From: an uncultured Eubacteriales bacterium
GTDB lineage: Bacteria > Bacillota > Clostridia > Christensenellales > Aristaeellaceae
Direction of reading: 5' to 3'
Assembly (NCBI GenBank): GCA_902790495.1
Contig: CADASK010000001.1
Coordinates: 62,001 to 126,000 of the forward strand
DNA: 64,000 nucleotides
Shown here: positions 8,985-17,743 of the stretch, one piece after another
Layout of the letters: each line of letters begins with the position of its first letter
Position numbering within the stretch: the stretch's first letter is position 1
Notes under the pieces: generated by a model
What the model was told of the DNA's origin: nothing
Database searches by the model: none
What the model saw: only the letters and a program-made list of their open reading frames with translations
Made by a program: the position numbers and the translations under genes

Positions 8985-9345
8985 ATAAATGAAAAGAATA
9001 GTAACCATCGGACTTCTAATTTGTCTGATCTTTACAATTTCGTTAGCAATAGCAAAGAAAAACGTGCTTGAAGAAGCACAGACAACAATCAACAGGATTC
9101 GAGGTGAAGATCTCTCATATACAGCATTTTATTCAATAGATTCTTTAGAGGTCGATGATATACCATATAAGATGAATGATGATGAGTTGCTCGCCTTTTA
9201 CATCGGCTATATAATGGGCTATCAAAAATCAATGGATTACACAGAAGAGATGCTGTATTATGCTGCAGAGCATTTAGATACAGTGAATGATATAATATAT
9301 AGTAAAGAGTTTAAAGACTATTTTGAAAAATGAAATGAGGAAGAC
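8920..9345. other. AT-rich island
   Basis: Base composition falls abruptly at about 8920, inside the end of the GH3 gene, and returns at about 9350 at the start of rph. The block holds the last codons of GH3 and one small ORF. No terminal repeats or integrase were seen. Best read as recently acquired DNA joined in by recombination. Confidence 0.65.
8989..9333 (+). CDS. Small exported or membrane-anchored protein of unknown function
   Basis: 114 residues. The N-terminus MKRIVTIGLLICLIFTISLA is a clear signal peptide or anchor; the rest is acidic and likely alpha-helical, with ELLAFYIGYIMGYQKSMDYT in the middle. I recognise no family. ATG at 8989 follows the GH3 stop by 4 bp, with AAGGAGAG upstream inside the GH3 end, so it can be translated with GH3. 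Codon use is AT-rich, unlike both neighbours, which points to horizontal acquisition. Confidence 0.65.
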   Translation: MKRIVTIGLLICLIFTISLAIAKKNVLEEAQTTINRIRGEDLSYTAFYSIDSLEVDDIPYKMNDDELLAFYIGYIMGYQKSMDYTEEMLYYAAEHLDTVNDIIYSKEFKDYFEK

Positions 9346-9350
9346 TGTAT

Positions 9351-10670
9351 ATGCGCATCGACGGACGCGCGGCCGATGAGGGCCGCTCCATCACGATTCA
9401 GACAGGTTTTGTCGCCACGGCAGCCGGGAGCTGCCTGATTTCCACCGGCAACACGAAGGTCATCTGCACCGCGTCGGTGGAGGAGAGCGTGCCCGGCTGG
9501 CGCAAGGGCCAGGGCAAGGGCTGGGTCACAGCGGAGTACGCCATGCTGCCCGCCTCTACCGGCACCCGGAAACGCCGTGACGGCGTGCAGAAGGATGGCC
9601 GTGGCGTGGAGATCCAGCGGCTGATCGGCAGATCCCTGCGGCAGGCTGTGGACATGCAGGCGCTGGGGGAGCGCACCATCACCCTCGACTGCGACGTGCT
9701 GCAGGCGGACGGCGGCACGCGCACGGCTTCCATCACCGGCGCCATGGTGGCCCTCACCTGCGCGGTTTCCAAGCTGATCCGCGACGGTAAGCTGCTGGCC
9801 TCGCCGCTGCGGCACCAGGTGGCGGCGGTGAGCGTGGGCCTGGTGGACGACACGCCGAGCCTCGACCTCTGCTACCAGGAGGACAGCCGCGCCCAGGTGG
9901 ACATGAATGTGGTGATGAATGAGAAGGGCGAATTCATCGAGCTGCAGGGAACGGGCGAGGGGAGAGCCTTCAGCCCAGCGGAGCTGGCGCAGCTGACAGC
10001 GCTGGCTGACCGTGGCATCCGCTCCCTGATGCAGGCGCAGCGGGACGCCCTCGGCGAGGATGCGGCGCTTATGTGCGCCAAGCCCCTGCTGCTGGCCGCC
10101 AGCGGCAACGCGCACAAGATTCGCGAGCTGCAGGATATCTTCGGCGACTGGTACAAGGTGATCCCCATGAAGGACGCGGGCTTCGACGCGGAGATTGAGG
10201 AGAACGCCGATACCTTCCTGGGCAACGCCGTGATCAAGGCCCAGACTGTGTGCGACGCGACAGGGCTGCCGACCATCGCCGACGACAGCGGCCTGACGGT
10301 GGACGCCCTCGGCGGCGAGCCCGGCGTCTACAGCGCGAGGTACTGCGGCCATCACGGGGACGACGAGGCCAACAACGACAAGCTGCTGAGCAAGCTCGAG
10401 GGTGTGGAGAACCGCGCGGCCGCCTTCCACAGCGTTATCGCCATCGCCAGACCCGGCAAGGAGCCGCTGACCGCGGAGGGCATCTGCCCCGGCATGATTC
10501 TCCACGAGCGCCGCGGCACGGGCGGCTTCGGCTACGATCCGCTCTTCCTCTATGAGCCGCTGCAGAAGACCTTCGCCGAACTGACGGCGGAGGAAAAGAA
10601 CGCCGTGTCACACCGGGCGCGAGCCTGCGCGGCCATGCGTGAAATCCTGAAGGAGCTGCACGGCGCATGA
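9351..10670 (+). CDS. rph: Fused ribonuclease PH - RdgB (dITP/XTP pyrophosphatase)
   Basis: A 439-residue two-enzyme fusion. Residues 1-236 are RNase PH, the phosphorolytic 3' exonuclease that trims tRNA precursors ([42 protein letters not shown]-type segment [10 protein letters not shown]). Residues 244-439 are RdgB/HAM1, which hydrolyses dITP and XTP to monophosphates ([46 protein letters not shown]). In most bacteria these are two adjacent genes. Met241, at the domain junction, is preceded by GAGGATG and could be a relic or internal start. The stop overlaps the next gene by 4 bp. Confidence 0.93.
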   Translation: MRIDGRAADEGRSITIQTGFVATAAGSCLISTGNTKVICTASVEESVPGWRKGQGKGWVTAEYAMLPASTGTRKRRDGVQKDGRGVEIQRLIGRSLRQAVDMQALGERTITLDCDVLQADGGTRTASITGAMVALTCAVSKLIRDGKLLASPLRHQVAAVSVGLVDDTPSLDLCYQEDSRAQVDMNVVMNEKGEFIELQGTGEGRAFSPAELAQLTALADRGIRSLMQAQRDALGEDAALMCAKPLLLAASGNAHKIRELQDIFGDWYKVIPMKDAGFDAEIEENADTFLGNAVIKAQTVCDATGLPTIADDSGLTVDALGGEPGVYSARYCGHHGDDEANNDKLLSKLEGVENRAAAFHSVIAIARPGKEPLTAEGICPGMILHERRGTGGFGYDPLFLYEPLQKTFAELTAEEKNAVSHRARACAAMREILKELHGA

Positions 10671-11152
10671 CAATCTTTGTCTTCAGCGACAGCCACGGCG
10701 ACCGCGTGAGCCTGCGCAGGCTACTGGAGACGGGCTGGGAGCGCTACGGCACCGCGGACTGGTATCTGCACTGCGGAGACGGCGCGCGGGACATGGACAG
10801 CATCGCCCCGCTGATCTACGACAGGAACGAGAAGGCCGAGATGGCGCAGGTGCGGGGCAACTGCGATTTCTTCGGGGATTACCCGGACGACGAGACGCTG
10901 GACATCAGCGGCTGCAGAATCCTGATGACCCACGGCCACCATTACAGCGTCAAGACCACGCTGAGCTACCTCAACGACGCGGCGCGGGATAGAGGATGCC
11001 AAATTGCGCTGTTCGGCCACACGCATGAGCCGCTGATGGAGATGCGCTCTGCCCTTCTGCTCAATCCCGGCGCTGCGCAGGACGGCCGCATGCTCGTACT
11101 GGAGATCAGCCAAGACGGAAGGCCCCGCGTTCACATGCTGCACCTCGGTTGA
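10667..11152 (+). CDS. YfcE/MJ0936-type metallophosphoesterase
   Basis: A 161-residue phosphodiesterase of the calcineurin-like superfamily, using two metal ions. All motifs are in order: [29 protein letters not shown] and FGHTHEP. Length fits the YfcE group. It overlaps the rph-rdgB stop (ATGA), the same linkage (rph, rdgB, phosphoesterase) known from Firmicutes such as B. subtilis ysnB. The natural substrate is unknown. Confidence 0.88.
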   Translation: MTIFVFSDSHGDRVSLRRLLETGWERYGTADWYLHCGDGARDMDSIAPLIYDRNEKAEMAQVRGNCDFFGDYPDDETLDISGCRILMTHGHHYSVKTTLSYLNDAARDRGCQIALFGHTHEPLMEMRSALLLNPGAAQDGRMLVLEISQDGRPRVHMLHLG

Positions 11153-11187
11153 CGCAAGAACCCATTGATCAGGAAGGAGACTTGGCT

Positions 11188-13119
11188 ATGCAAGGCATTG
11201 TTAGAGCTGCCGCGGCCGTGCCGCATCTTCACCTCGGCAACGTGGCCGCAAATGTGCAAGCGCACCTTGAGAAGCTGCGGGAGGCGCGGGAGACCGGCGC
11301 GTCCCTGGTGATCTTTCCGGAGCTGTCGCTCACAGGCTATACCTGCGGCGATCTGTTCTTTCAGCAGACGCTGATCTCCGACGCCGCCGACGGTCTCCGC
11401 GCGCTGGCGGACGGCTGCCCGGAGGGGGTCACCGCTGTGGTCGGCGCACCCATCCGCGCAAAGGGCTCGCTGTACAACTGCGGCGTGGTGCTGACCCATG
11501 GCGCGCTGCTGCTGGCTGTGCCGAAAACCTATCTGCCCAACAACGGCGAGTTCTATGAGAAGCGCTGGTTCCAGCCGGGCTCGGAAGCAAGTCACGGCGG
11601 TCTGATCTGCGACGACCTGGACGGGCTGGCGATGGGGCAGGGCCTGGTGGTCTCCGCCGACGGCGTCCGGCTGGGCGTGGAGATCTGCGAGGATCTCTGG
11701 TCTCCGATGCCGCCGAGCTTCAGCCTGGCGCTTTCCGGCGCGGACATTGTCGTCAACCTTTCCGCCTCCAATGAACTGATTGCGAAGCGCGAGTACAGGC
11801 GCGACCTGGTGAGCCAGCAGAGCGCCCGCTGCCTGTGCGGCTATGTCTATGTATCCGCCGGCAACGGTGAATCCACCTCCGATCTCGTCTTCTCGGGTCA
11901 CAGCCTGGCCGCTGTCTGCGGCTCGCTGGCAGGGGAGAACCGGGACATCATCGCGGATGATTACCTGCTCACCTGGGATATCGATATCGACCGGATCCGC
12001 GCGGACAGGCGCAGGCAGTCCAGCTTCCGCGACTGCGCGGCGCTCTATGGCAGCCTGGAGACCAAGGCTTTTGCGCCTGCTGATTTCTGTCTGGACGACA
12101 GTATGGTGCCTCAGCTGAGCGTGTACAAGCACCCGTTCATCCCGGCAGACCGCGGACAGCGGCAGGCGCGCTGTGAGCAGATCTTCGCCATGCAAGCCAG
12201 CGCGCTGGCGCGGCGGCTCGCCATCACCGGCGGCAAGGTGGTCGTCGGCATCTCCGGCGGTCTGGATTCGACGCTGGCGCTGCTGGCAGCCTGCAAGGCT
12301 GTGGATCTGATGGGCAAGCCGAGGACAAACATCCTGGGTATCACCATGCCGTGCTTCGGCACCACCGACTGGACCTATCAGAGTGCCCTGACCCTGATGT
12401 CCACCCTTGGCGTGACAGCCAGGGAGATCGACATCAAGGATGCCGTACGGCTGCACTTCCGCGACATCGGCCACGATGAGAGCGATCATTCGGTGACCTA
12501 TGAGAACGCTCAGGCCCGCGAGCGCACCCAGGTGCTGATGGACGTCGCCAATGACTTTGGCGGCATCGTGCTGGGCACGGGCGATCTGAGCGAGATCGCG
12601 CTGGGCTGGTGCACCTACAACGCGGATCATATGAGCATGTACGGCGTGAATTCCGGCGTCCCGAAGACGCTGGTGCGCTGGGTCATCGCGACCGCCGCGG
12701 AGCTGCCGGAGTTCCGGGCCTCCAAGGATGTGCTGCAGCGCATCCTCGACACACCGATCAGCCCCGAGCTTCTGCCGCCGGATGAGAAGGGCAACATCGT
12801 CCAGCAGACCGAAGACCTGGTCGGGCCTTACGCCCTGCATGACTTCTTCCTCTATTATGCTGTGCGCTTTGGCTATCGGCCGAAGAAGATTTACGAGCTC
12901 TGCTGCATGGCGTTCTCGGATGATTTCGACCGCCCGACCATCCTCAAGTGGCTGAAGAACTTCTATCGCCGTTTCTGGAATCAGCAGTTCAAACGCAACT
13001 GCATGCCGGACGGCGTCAAGATCGGTTCCATCGCTCTGAGCCCGCGCGGCGACTGGCGGATGCCCAGCGACGCTGAATCGGCCGCTTGGCTTCGCGAGTG
13101 CGAGAGCCTTCAGGCGTGA
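11188..13119 (+). CDS. nadE: Glutamine-dependent NAD+ synthetase
   Basis: Makes NAD+ from deamido-NAD+ using ATP and ammonia released from glutamine. The 643-residue protein has an N-terminal nitrilase-type glutaminase domain with the Glu (FPELSLTGYTCGD), Lys (PKTYLPNNGEFYEKR) and Cys167 (GVEICEDLWSP) triad, and a C-terminal synthetase domain with the P-loop VGISGGLDSTLALLA and LGTGDLSEIALGW. ATG at 11188 was preferred over an in-frame TTG at 11149 because AGGAGA precedes it and the protein then starts in register with homologues. Converges on the recombinase gene. Confidence 0.95.
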   Translation: MQGIVRAAAAVPHLHLGNVAANVQAHLEKLREARETGASLVIFPELSLTGYTCGDLFFQQTLISDAADGLRALADGCPEGVTAVVGAPIRAKGSLYNCGVVLTHGALLLAVPKTYLPNNGEFYEKRWFQPGSEASHGGLICDDLDGLAMGQGLVVSADGVRLGVEICEDLWSPMPPSFSLALSGADIVVNLSASNELIAKREYRRDLVSQQSARCLCGYVYVSAGNGESTSDLVFSGHSLAAVCGSLAGENRDIIADDYLLTWDIDIDRIRADRRRQSSFRDCAALYGSLETKAFAPADFCLDDSMVPQLSVYKHPFIPADRGQRQARCEQIFAMQASALARRLAITGGKVVVGISGGLDSTLALLAACKAVDLMGKPRTNILGITMPCFGTTDWTYQSALTLMSTLGVTAREIDIKDAVRLHFRDIGHDESDHSVTYENAQARERTQVLMDVANDFGGIVLGTGDLSEIALGWCTYNADHMSMYGVNSGVPKTLVRWVIATAAELPEFRASKDVLQRILDTPISPELLPPDEKGNIVQQTEDLVGPYALHDFFLYYAVRFGYRPKKIYELCCMAFSDDFDRPTILKWLKNFYRRFWNQQFKRNCMPDGVKIGSIALSPRGDWRMPSDAESAAWLRECESLQA

Positions 13120-13145
13120 CAGTAAAACCGAAAAAGATATAAAAA

Positions 13146-13184
13146 GACGTAGGGGAGTCCGTGGTGAGCGGAATCTCCTGCGTC
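13146..13184 (-). terminator. Terminator of the recombinase gene
   Basis: A 13-bp stem with a few G-U or mismatched pairs (GACGTAGGGGAGT / AATCTCCTGCGTC). Read on the minus strand it is followed by CTTTTTATATCTTTTT, so it terminates leftward transcripts. It may also slow readthrough from nadE. Confidence 0.7.
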
Positions 13185-13234
13185 TATTCATGCTGGTTTC
13201 TCTGTTTACAAAGCTTAACAAGTGTGTAGGGGAG

Positions 13235-14638
13235 TCAGGTTGATTGATTCGGTGATGAAGTGTGATCGGTTCTGCGCCTTCGTCTCGGCTGTTCGGAGCT
13301 GACAGAAGAAGTATTGTTTTCCTCTGTTAGGACTTGTACTTCCATCGGCTCAGGATGATCGGGCTGATCTGTACGCCGCCTGCGTCGCTGCGCGGTTGCC
13401 AGGATAGGTTGCTCTGACATAGTAGTTGCTGTGTTTTCTGTTTCGGCAGCAGCATGGTCATGCAGCGTATGACGCTTTGCGCGCCTGCTGACTGTCTTGT
13501 TCGCTGTTTCTGCCGGAGCTTCTTCAGGCATAGCCGGAAGCGCCACGGGTTCAGGCAGCCGCACCGTCTCGGAGGCCATTCTGCGTCTCGCGTCCGTCAT
13601 GTCGGCGTAGTGCTTGCGCGTGGTATCCACCGAGCTGTGACCCAGGACGTCCGCCACCAGGTAGATATCGCCGGTATCCTGATAGAGATTGGTGGCGAAG
13701 GTGGAGCGCAGCTTGTGTGGGCTGATACGTGGTTTCAGCGGCGCAGCGACGGCCGCGTATTTCTTGACCAGGTTTTGCACAGCCCGCTGTGTGATGCGCC
13801 GCTTCTGCTGCGACAGGAAGAGCGCGTCCTCATGGCCTGGCAGCGTGGTGATCTTCCTGCGCTCTTCGAGGTAAGGCTCCAGTGCCGCGATCACGTCGTC
13901 CGGGAAATAGAGAATCACCTGATTGCCGCCCTTGCGTGTGACAAGAAAGGCTTTTTCATCCAGATTGATGTCGGACAGGTTCAGCCCGACGCATTCGGAT
14001 ACACGAATGCCCGTTCCCAAAAAGACGGACAAAATCGCGTAATCCCGTGTCTTTGTATGCTCCAGGCGGCGCTGCTGCATGGCGGTCAGACCTTCGCCGG
14101 TCTGCGCCGTGGCCAGCAGCTTTTCCATCTCGTCCGCGTTCAACCGCAGAATGGGCTTCTCGTGGATCTTCGGCAGCGGCACCAGCTGCGTGACGTTGGA
14201 CGGTATCCGCTGGGCCTGAAACAGGTAGTCATAGAACGCGCGGATCGAGCACAGCTTGCGCTTGATAGCCAGATCATGGTTGATCAGCACCCTGCGTTCA
14301 TCGATCTTTTCGCTGTCCGTATCCTGATCCTCGGCCTTCAGGTAATACGTGAGGTATTCAGTGTAGGCCGTCAGATCCGAAGCCGTCAGCGCAGCCAGAT
14401 CCGTATCATCCAGCAGCGGCAGCTCCTTGACGCCAAACCTGGCTCGCTCCGCGTGCAGGAATTCAAAAAAGGTTCTCAGATCCATGGCGTATGCCAGACG
14501 CGTGAAGGTGCCGGTCGTTACCGTGATGTGGCGGATAAAATCACTGCACGCGGAAGGCAGTCCGCGGCAGATCTGCCGGATCTCGTCGATCCGCTTCAAA
14601 TCGATCTGTGTGCGATAGATCTCCGACGCAGTCGCCAT
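13235..14638 (-). CDS. XerS-like tyrosine recombinase with basic C-terminal tail
   Basis: A 467-residue tyrosine recombinase. The full catalytic set is present: Arg212 (GTGIRVSE), Lys236 (TRKGGN), His308 and Arg311 (SPHKLRSTFAT), His334 (LGHSSVDTT) and Tyr344 (HYADM). The N-terminal SAM-like domain is long (about 165 residues), as in single-gene XerS. Residues 360-467 form an extra, disordered-looking tail with the motif RRRRRTD twice, which is not needed for catalysis. ATG at 14638 is preceded by AAAGGAGG. A 34-bp dyad resembling a recombination site lies 31 bp upstream of the start, as for XerS and its difSL site. Likely the chromosome dimer resolvase; an integrative-element integrase is the alternative, but no element is visible. 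Confidence 0.85.
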   Translation of the reverse strand: MATASEIYRTQIDLKRIDEIRQICRGLPSACSDFIRHITVTTGTFTRLAYAMDLRTFFEFLHAERARFGVKELPLLDDTDLAALTASDLTAYTEYLTYYLKAEDQDTDSEKIDERRVLINHDLAIKRKLCSIRAFYDYLFQAQRIPSNVTQLVPLPKIHEKPILRLNADEMEKLLATAQTGEGLTAMQQRRLEHTKTRDYAILSVFLGTGIRVSECVGLNLSDINLDEKAFLVTRKGGNQVILYFPDDVIAALEPYLEERRKITTLPGHEDALFLSQQKRRITQRAVQNLVKKYAAVAAPLKPRISPHKLRSTFATNLYQDTGDIYLVADVLGHSSVDTTRKHYADMTDARRRMASETVRLPEPVALPAMPEEAPAETANKTVSRRAKRHTLHDHAAAETENTATTMSEQPILATAQRRRRRTDQPDHPEPMEVQVLTEENNTSSVSSEQPRRRRRTDHTSSPNQST

Positions 14639-14668
14639 CGACCGCCCTCCTTTCCTAAAAACTGACCC

Positions 14669-14702
14669 AATTCTTCGTAAAACTATGGTTTAGCGAAGAA
14701 TT
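14669..14702. promoter_or_regulatory. 34-bp dyad beside the recombinase: candidate dif/difSL-type crossover site
   Basis: AATTCTTCG (14669-14677) and CGAAGAATT (14694-14702) are perfect inverted arms. Taken as 13-bp arms around the 8-bp centre ACTATGGT, 11 of 13 arm positions match, the size of a tyrosine recombinase core site. The block CG-n-AAAACTAT-nn-TTT resembles my memory of streptococcal difSL. It could instead be an operator for autoregulation of the gene, since it lies in the 5' leader. Confidence 0.6.
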
Positions 14703-14779
14703 ACAGAGATGTCTGTCAAAGGTTTTCCTGCCGTGCAGGCCGGTCTCGCCCAGGTTTTCAGCATCCATCCCGTAAGCCC

Positions 14780-14808
14780 ATTATAGTCGTGACAGCAGAA
14801 ATGCGCAA
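14780..14808 (-). promoter_or_regulatory. Predicted promoter of the recombinase gene
   Basis: On the minus strand TTGCGC (14808-14803), 17-nt spacer, TATAAT (14785-14780). The transcript would have a leader of about 135 nt that includes the 34-bp dyad. A second TTGACA lies closer, in the leader, without a good -10. Confidence 0.65.
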
Positions 14809-14866
14809 GCTTTTCTTTTCAGCCTGCGCATTTCATTGCGGCTATCCCAACCAGATCAGCCGTAAA

Positions 14867-15349
14867 TCAATTTTCCTGATCCGTGCGGTTGATTTCACGG
14901 TAATGCTGGATGGCGGCTCTGGCCAGCTCATCGCAGCGATTGTTTTCCGGATGATCGCTGTGGCCCTTGACCTTCACAAAGCGGACGCGATGCTTCTTGG
15001 TCTGCATCAGCAGAATCATCCAGAGATCCTGGTTCTCCACCTTGTCGCCTGTCGAGGTCTTCCAGCCCTTTTTGATCCAGCTGTCGATCCAGTGATCGTT
15101 GAAGGCTTGCACGACGTAGTTGGAATCCGAATAGACGGTGACATCGCACGGCCGCTTGAGGGCCCCCAGGCCGCTGATGACGGCCAGCATCTCCATGCGG
15201 TTGTTCGTGGTTGCCGGCATGAAATCGCTCAGCTCTTTCCGGTTCGGCCCGCACTCCAGGATGCAGGCCCAGCCGCCCGGGCCCGGATTGCCCGAGCAGG
15301 CGCCGTCCGTGTAGATATTGACTTTGGTCAAGGGTTTCTGGACGTCCAT
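14867..15349 (-). CDS. rnhA: Ribonuclease HI
   Basis: Cleaves the RNA strand of RNA-DNA hybrids. The 160-residue protein has the conserved start VNIYTDGACSGNPGPGGW with the first catalytic Asp, the Glu in TTNNRMEMLAVI, the Asp in VTVYSDSNYVV, and the His/Asp region KGHSDHPENNRCDELA. Length and motif order are those of E. coli-type RNase HI without an extra N-terminal hybrid-binding domain. Single gene between the recombinase and proC, all leftward. Confidence 0.95.
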   Translation of the reverse strand: MDVQKPLTKVNIYTDGACSGNPGPGGWACILECGPNRKELSDFMPATTNNRMEMLAVISGLGALKRPCDVTVYSDSNYVVQAFNDHWIDSWIKKGWKTSTGDKVENQDLWMILLMQTKKHRVRFVKVKGHSDHPENNRCDELARAAIQHYREINRTDQEN

Positions 15350-15428
15350 AGGTTCAGTCTTGCGCCTCCATGCCTAAATGAATGACTTGCGCTTGCACAG
15401 CGCCTGAGAGGTTACGTGAGTAAACAAG

Positions 15429-16238
15429 TTAATGTTTTGTCATGACTCGTGATTTCGCCGCGCAGGCCTCCATGGCCTCCATGACGGCAGAGCGGAAGCC
15501 GTGGGCCTCCAGCTCAATCACGGCGTCAATCGTGGTGCCGCCCGGCGAGCAGACGGCGTCCTTCAGCCTGGCCGGGTGCTCCCCCGTTGAGAGCACCATC
15601 AGCGCGCTGCCGAGCACTGCTTGAGCGGCCATCTCGATGGCCATGTTCCGGGTCATACCCTCGCGCACCGCCGCGTCCGCCATGGCTTCGATCAGCATGT
15701 AGATATAGGCCGGGCTGGAGCCGCTCACCGCGATAACCGCGTCGAAGAGCTTCTCCGCCACAACGGCGGTTCTGCCGACGGATTCAAACATCCCCTTGAC
15801 GAAGGCGAAATCCTCGTCAGACAACGTGTGTTCCTCGCACAGGGCGGTCATGCCCTCGCCCACCAGCGCCGGTGTGTTGGGCATCACGCGGAGCCAGGAG
15901 GCTCCCCTGCCCTCCAGCTGCTCGCGCAGCATGCGGTTATCCCAGCCTGCGGCGATGCAGACCACGGCCTTGCCGTTAAGGCAGGGGCTGATTTCCTCAA
16001 ACAGGGCCACGATGCTGTAGGGCTTGACAGCCACCAGGATGATGTCAGCCGCCTCCGCCGCGTCCTGCGCATGCTCGCAGTAGTTCACCGCGGGCATCTG
16101 CATCGCAAGATCCTCCAGCTTTTCCCGCTGATGGTCGCACACATAGAGCTGCTCCGGCTTCACATAACCGGTATCGATCATTCCACGGATCAGCGCGCTG
16201 CCCATATTGCCAGCGCCTATGACTGCGATGGTTTTCAT
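15429..16238 (-). CDS. proC: Pyrroline-5-carboxylate reductase
   Basis: Last step of proline synthesis: reduces 1-pyrroline-5-carboxylate with NAD(P)H. The 269-residue protein has the Rossmann start IAVIGAGNMGSALIRG, VAVKPYSI, the VMPNTPALVGEGMTAL segment and the C-terminal signature LKDAVCSPGGTTIDAV with SGSSPAYIYM. AGGGGAG precedes the ATG at 16238. It sits downstream of hslU, separated by 100 bp, and may have its own promoter there. Confidence 0.95.
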   Translation of the reverse strand: MKTIAVIGAGNMGSALIRGMIDTGYVKPEQLYVCDHQREKLEDLAMQMPAVNYCEHAQDAAEAADIILVAVKPYSIVALFEEISPCLNGKAVVCIAAGWDNRMLREQLEGRGASWLRVMPNTPALVGEGMTALCEEHTLSDEDFAFVKGMFESVGRTAVVAEKLFDAVIAVSGSSPAYIYMLIEAMADAAVREGMTRNMAIEMAAQAVLGSALMVLSTGEHPARLKDAVCSPGGTTIDAVIELEAHGFRSAVMEAMEACAAKSRVMTKH

Positions 16239-16338
16239 CTGCGTTGCTCCCCTCTGTACATGGACGTTCAGGTCTGAATGGACTCACGGTGTTGCGCGAG
16301 GTATGGGGATCCTGGGTCACGGCCTCGGTTTTCCGGCA

Positions 16339-17715
16339 TCAGATGATATAGCGGTGCAGGTCGGTCGGCTTGTTCTCGCCGCTCAGATGGGCTTTGACGT
16401 AGTTGCCGTCGATGGCCAGCTCAAAGGGCGGCATGTTCTCGTCCCCGGCGTTGAAGGAGATATCCTCCAGCACCTGCTCGAAGATGGCGTGCAGCCTGCG
16501 CGCACCGATGTCCTCGTGGTTTTCATTCGCCTGGCAGGCGGCCTCCGCAATGGCCTCGATGGCGCTGTCCTCGAAACGCAGCATCACCCGATCCACCGCG
16601 AGCAGCGCCTTGTACTGCAGGGTCAGCGCGTTCTCCGGCTGGGTCAGTATCAGCTTGAAGTCCTCCTTGCTGAGGCTGTTGAGCTGTACGTGCACCGGGA
16701 AGCGGCCCTGAAGCTCGGGGATCAGATCGCTCACCTTGGCCACATGGAAGGCGCCGGCCGCGATGAAGAGCATGTAGTCCGTTTTGATGGGGCCATACTT
16801 GGTGTTGACGGTGGAGCCCTCCACGATGGGCAGGATATCGCGCTGCACGCCCTCGCGGCTGACGTCCGGGCCACTGCCGGCGCGATGGCCGGCGATCTTG
16901 TCGATCTCGTCGATGAAGACGATACCGGTCTGCTCCGCGCGGCGGATGGCCTCCTCCTGCACGGCGTCCTCGTCGATCAGCTTGTCGCACTCCTGCTGCT
17001 CCAGGATCTTGCGGGCCTCCGAGACCTTCATGCGGCGGATCTTGGTGCGCTTGGGCATCATGTTGCCCATCATATCGCCCAGGCTGATGGAGCTGCCGCC
17101 CACCTCCAGCTGGGGCGCGCTCTCCTCCACCTCGATCTCAAGCTCCCGGTCCTCCAGCTCGCCGCGCAGCAGCTGCTGCCGGATATCCTCTTTCTTGCCG
17201 CTGAGCTTCTGCTGCTCCTCTTCGGAGAGCTTTGGCTCCTGGCTCTTGCGGCCCAGGAGGAAGTCCATCATGTTGGAGCCGGCGTTGTTCTTGCCGTTCT
17301 GCGGATTGGCGAGCATCTCCGCCAGCCGGTCCTCGGCCAGCACCCGGGCGCGCGGACGCACGCGGGCGATGTGCTCCTCCTTCACCATGCGGATCGCGTT
17401 CTCCGCCAGATCGCGCACGATGCTGTCCACATCGCGGCCCACATAGCCGACCTCTGTGAACTTGGTGGCTTCCACCTTGACAAAGGGCGCTTTGGCCAGG
17501 CGCGCCAGGCGGCGGGCGATCTCGGTTTTGCCCACGCCGGTCGGGCCGATCATCAGGATATTCTTGGGGCTGATCTCATTGCGCATGGCTTCGTCCACGC
17601 AGGAGCGGCGATAGCGGTTGCGCAGCGCGATGGCCACCATCTTCTTGGCCTCATCCTGTCCGACGATATAGCGGTTCAATTCCCGGACAATCTCGCGGGG
17701 TGTCAGTTCGGACAT
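16339..17715 (-). CDS. hslU: HslU (ClpY) unfoldase ATPase of the HslUV protease
   Basis: AAA+ ring that unfolds substrates and feeds them to HslV. The 458-residue protein has Walker A GPTGVGKTE (Lys63), Walker B FIDEIDKI, an intermediate I-domain around residues 115-235, and the C-terminal LHRYII, the hydrophobic tail that docks into and activates HslV. The ATG at 17715 was chosen because GGAAGGAGAG precedes it and MSELTPREIVRELNRYIVGQ matches the family start. Follows hslV by 28 bp. Confidence 0.95.
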   Translation of the reverse strand: MSELTPREIVRELNRYIVGQDEAKKMVAIALRNRYRRSCVDEAMRNEISPKNILMIGPTGVGKTEIARRLARLAKAPFVKVEATKFTEVGYVGRDVDSIVRDLAENAIRMVKEEHIARVRPRARVLAEDRLAEMLANPQNGKNNAGSNMMDFLLGRKSQEPKLSEEEQQKLSGKKEDIRQQLLRGELEDRELEIEVEESAPQLEVGGSSISLGDMMGNMMPKRTKIRRMKVSEARKILEQQECDKLIDEDAVQEEAIRRAEQTGIVFIDEIDKIAGHRAGSGPDVSREGVQRDILPIVEGSTVNTKYGPIKTDYMLFIAAGAFHVAKVSDLIPELQGRFPVHVQLNSLSKEDFKLILTQPENALTLQYKALLAVDRVMLRFEDSAIEAIAEAACQANENHEDIGARRLHAIFEQVLEDISFNAGDENMPPFELAIDGNYVKAHLSGENKPTDLHRYII

Positions 17716-17743
17716 GGTTTCTCTCCTTCCTTCTCCTGCTGCC

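Noticed and set aside
13146..13184. Hairpin as a terminator for nadE
   Set aside because: On the plus strand it is not followed by T residues; the T run exists only in the minus direction.
14639..14810. Recombinase and dyad taken as an integrated element's attachment site
   Set aside because: No cargo genes, direct repeats or tRNA gene lie around it; flanking genes are housekeeping.
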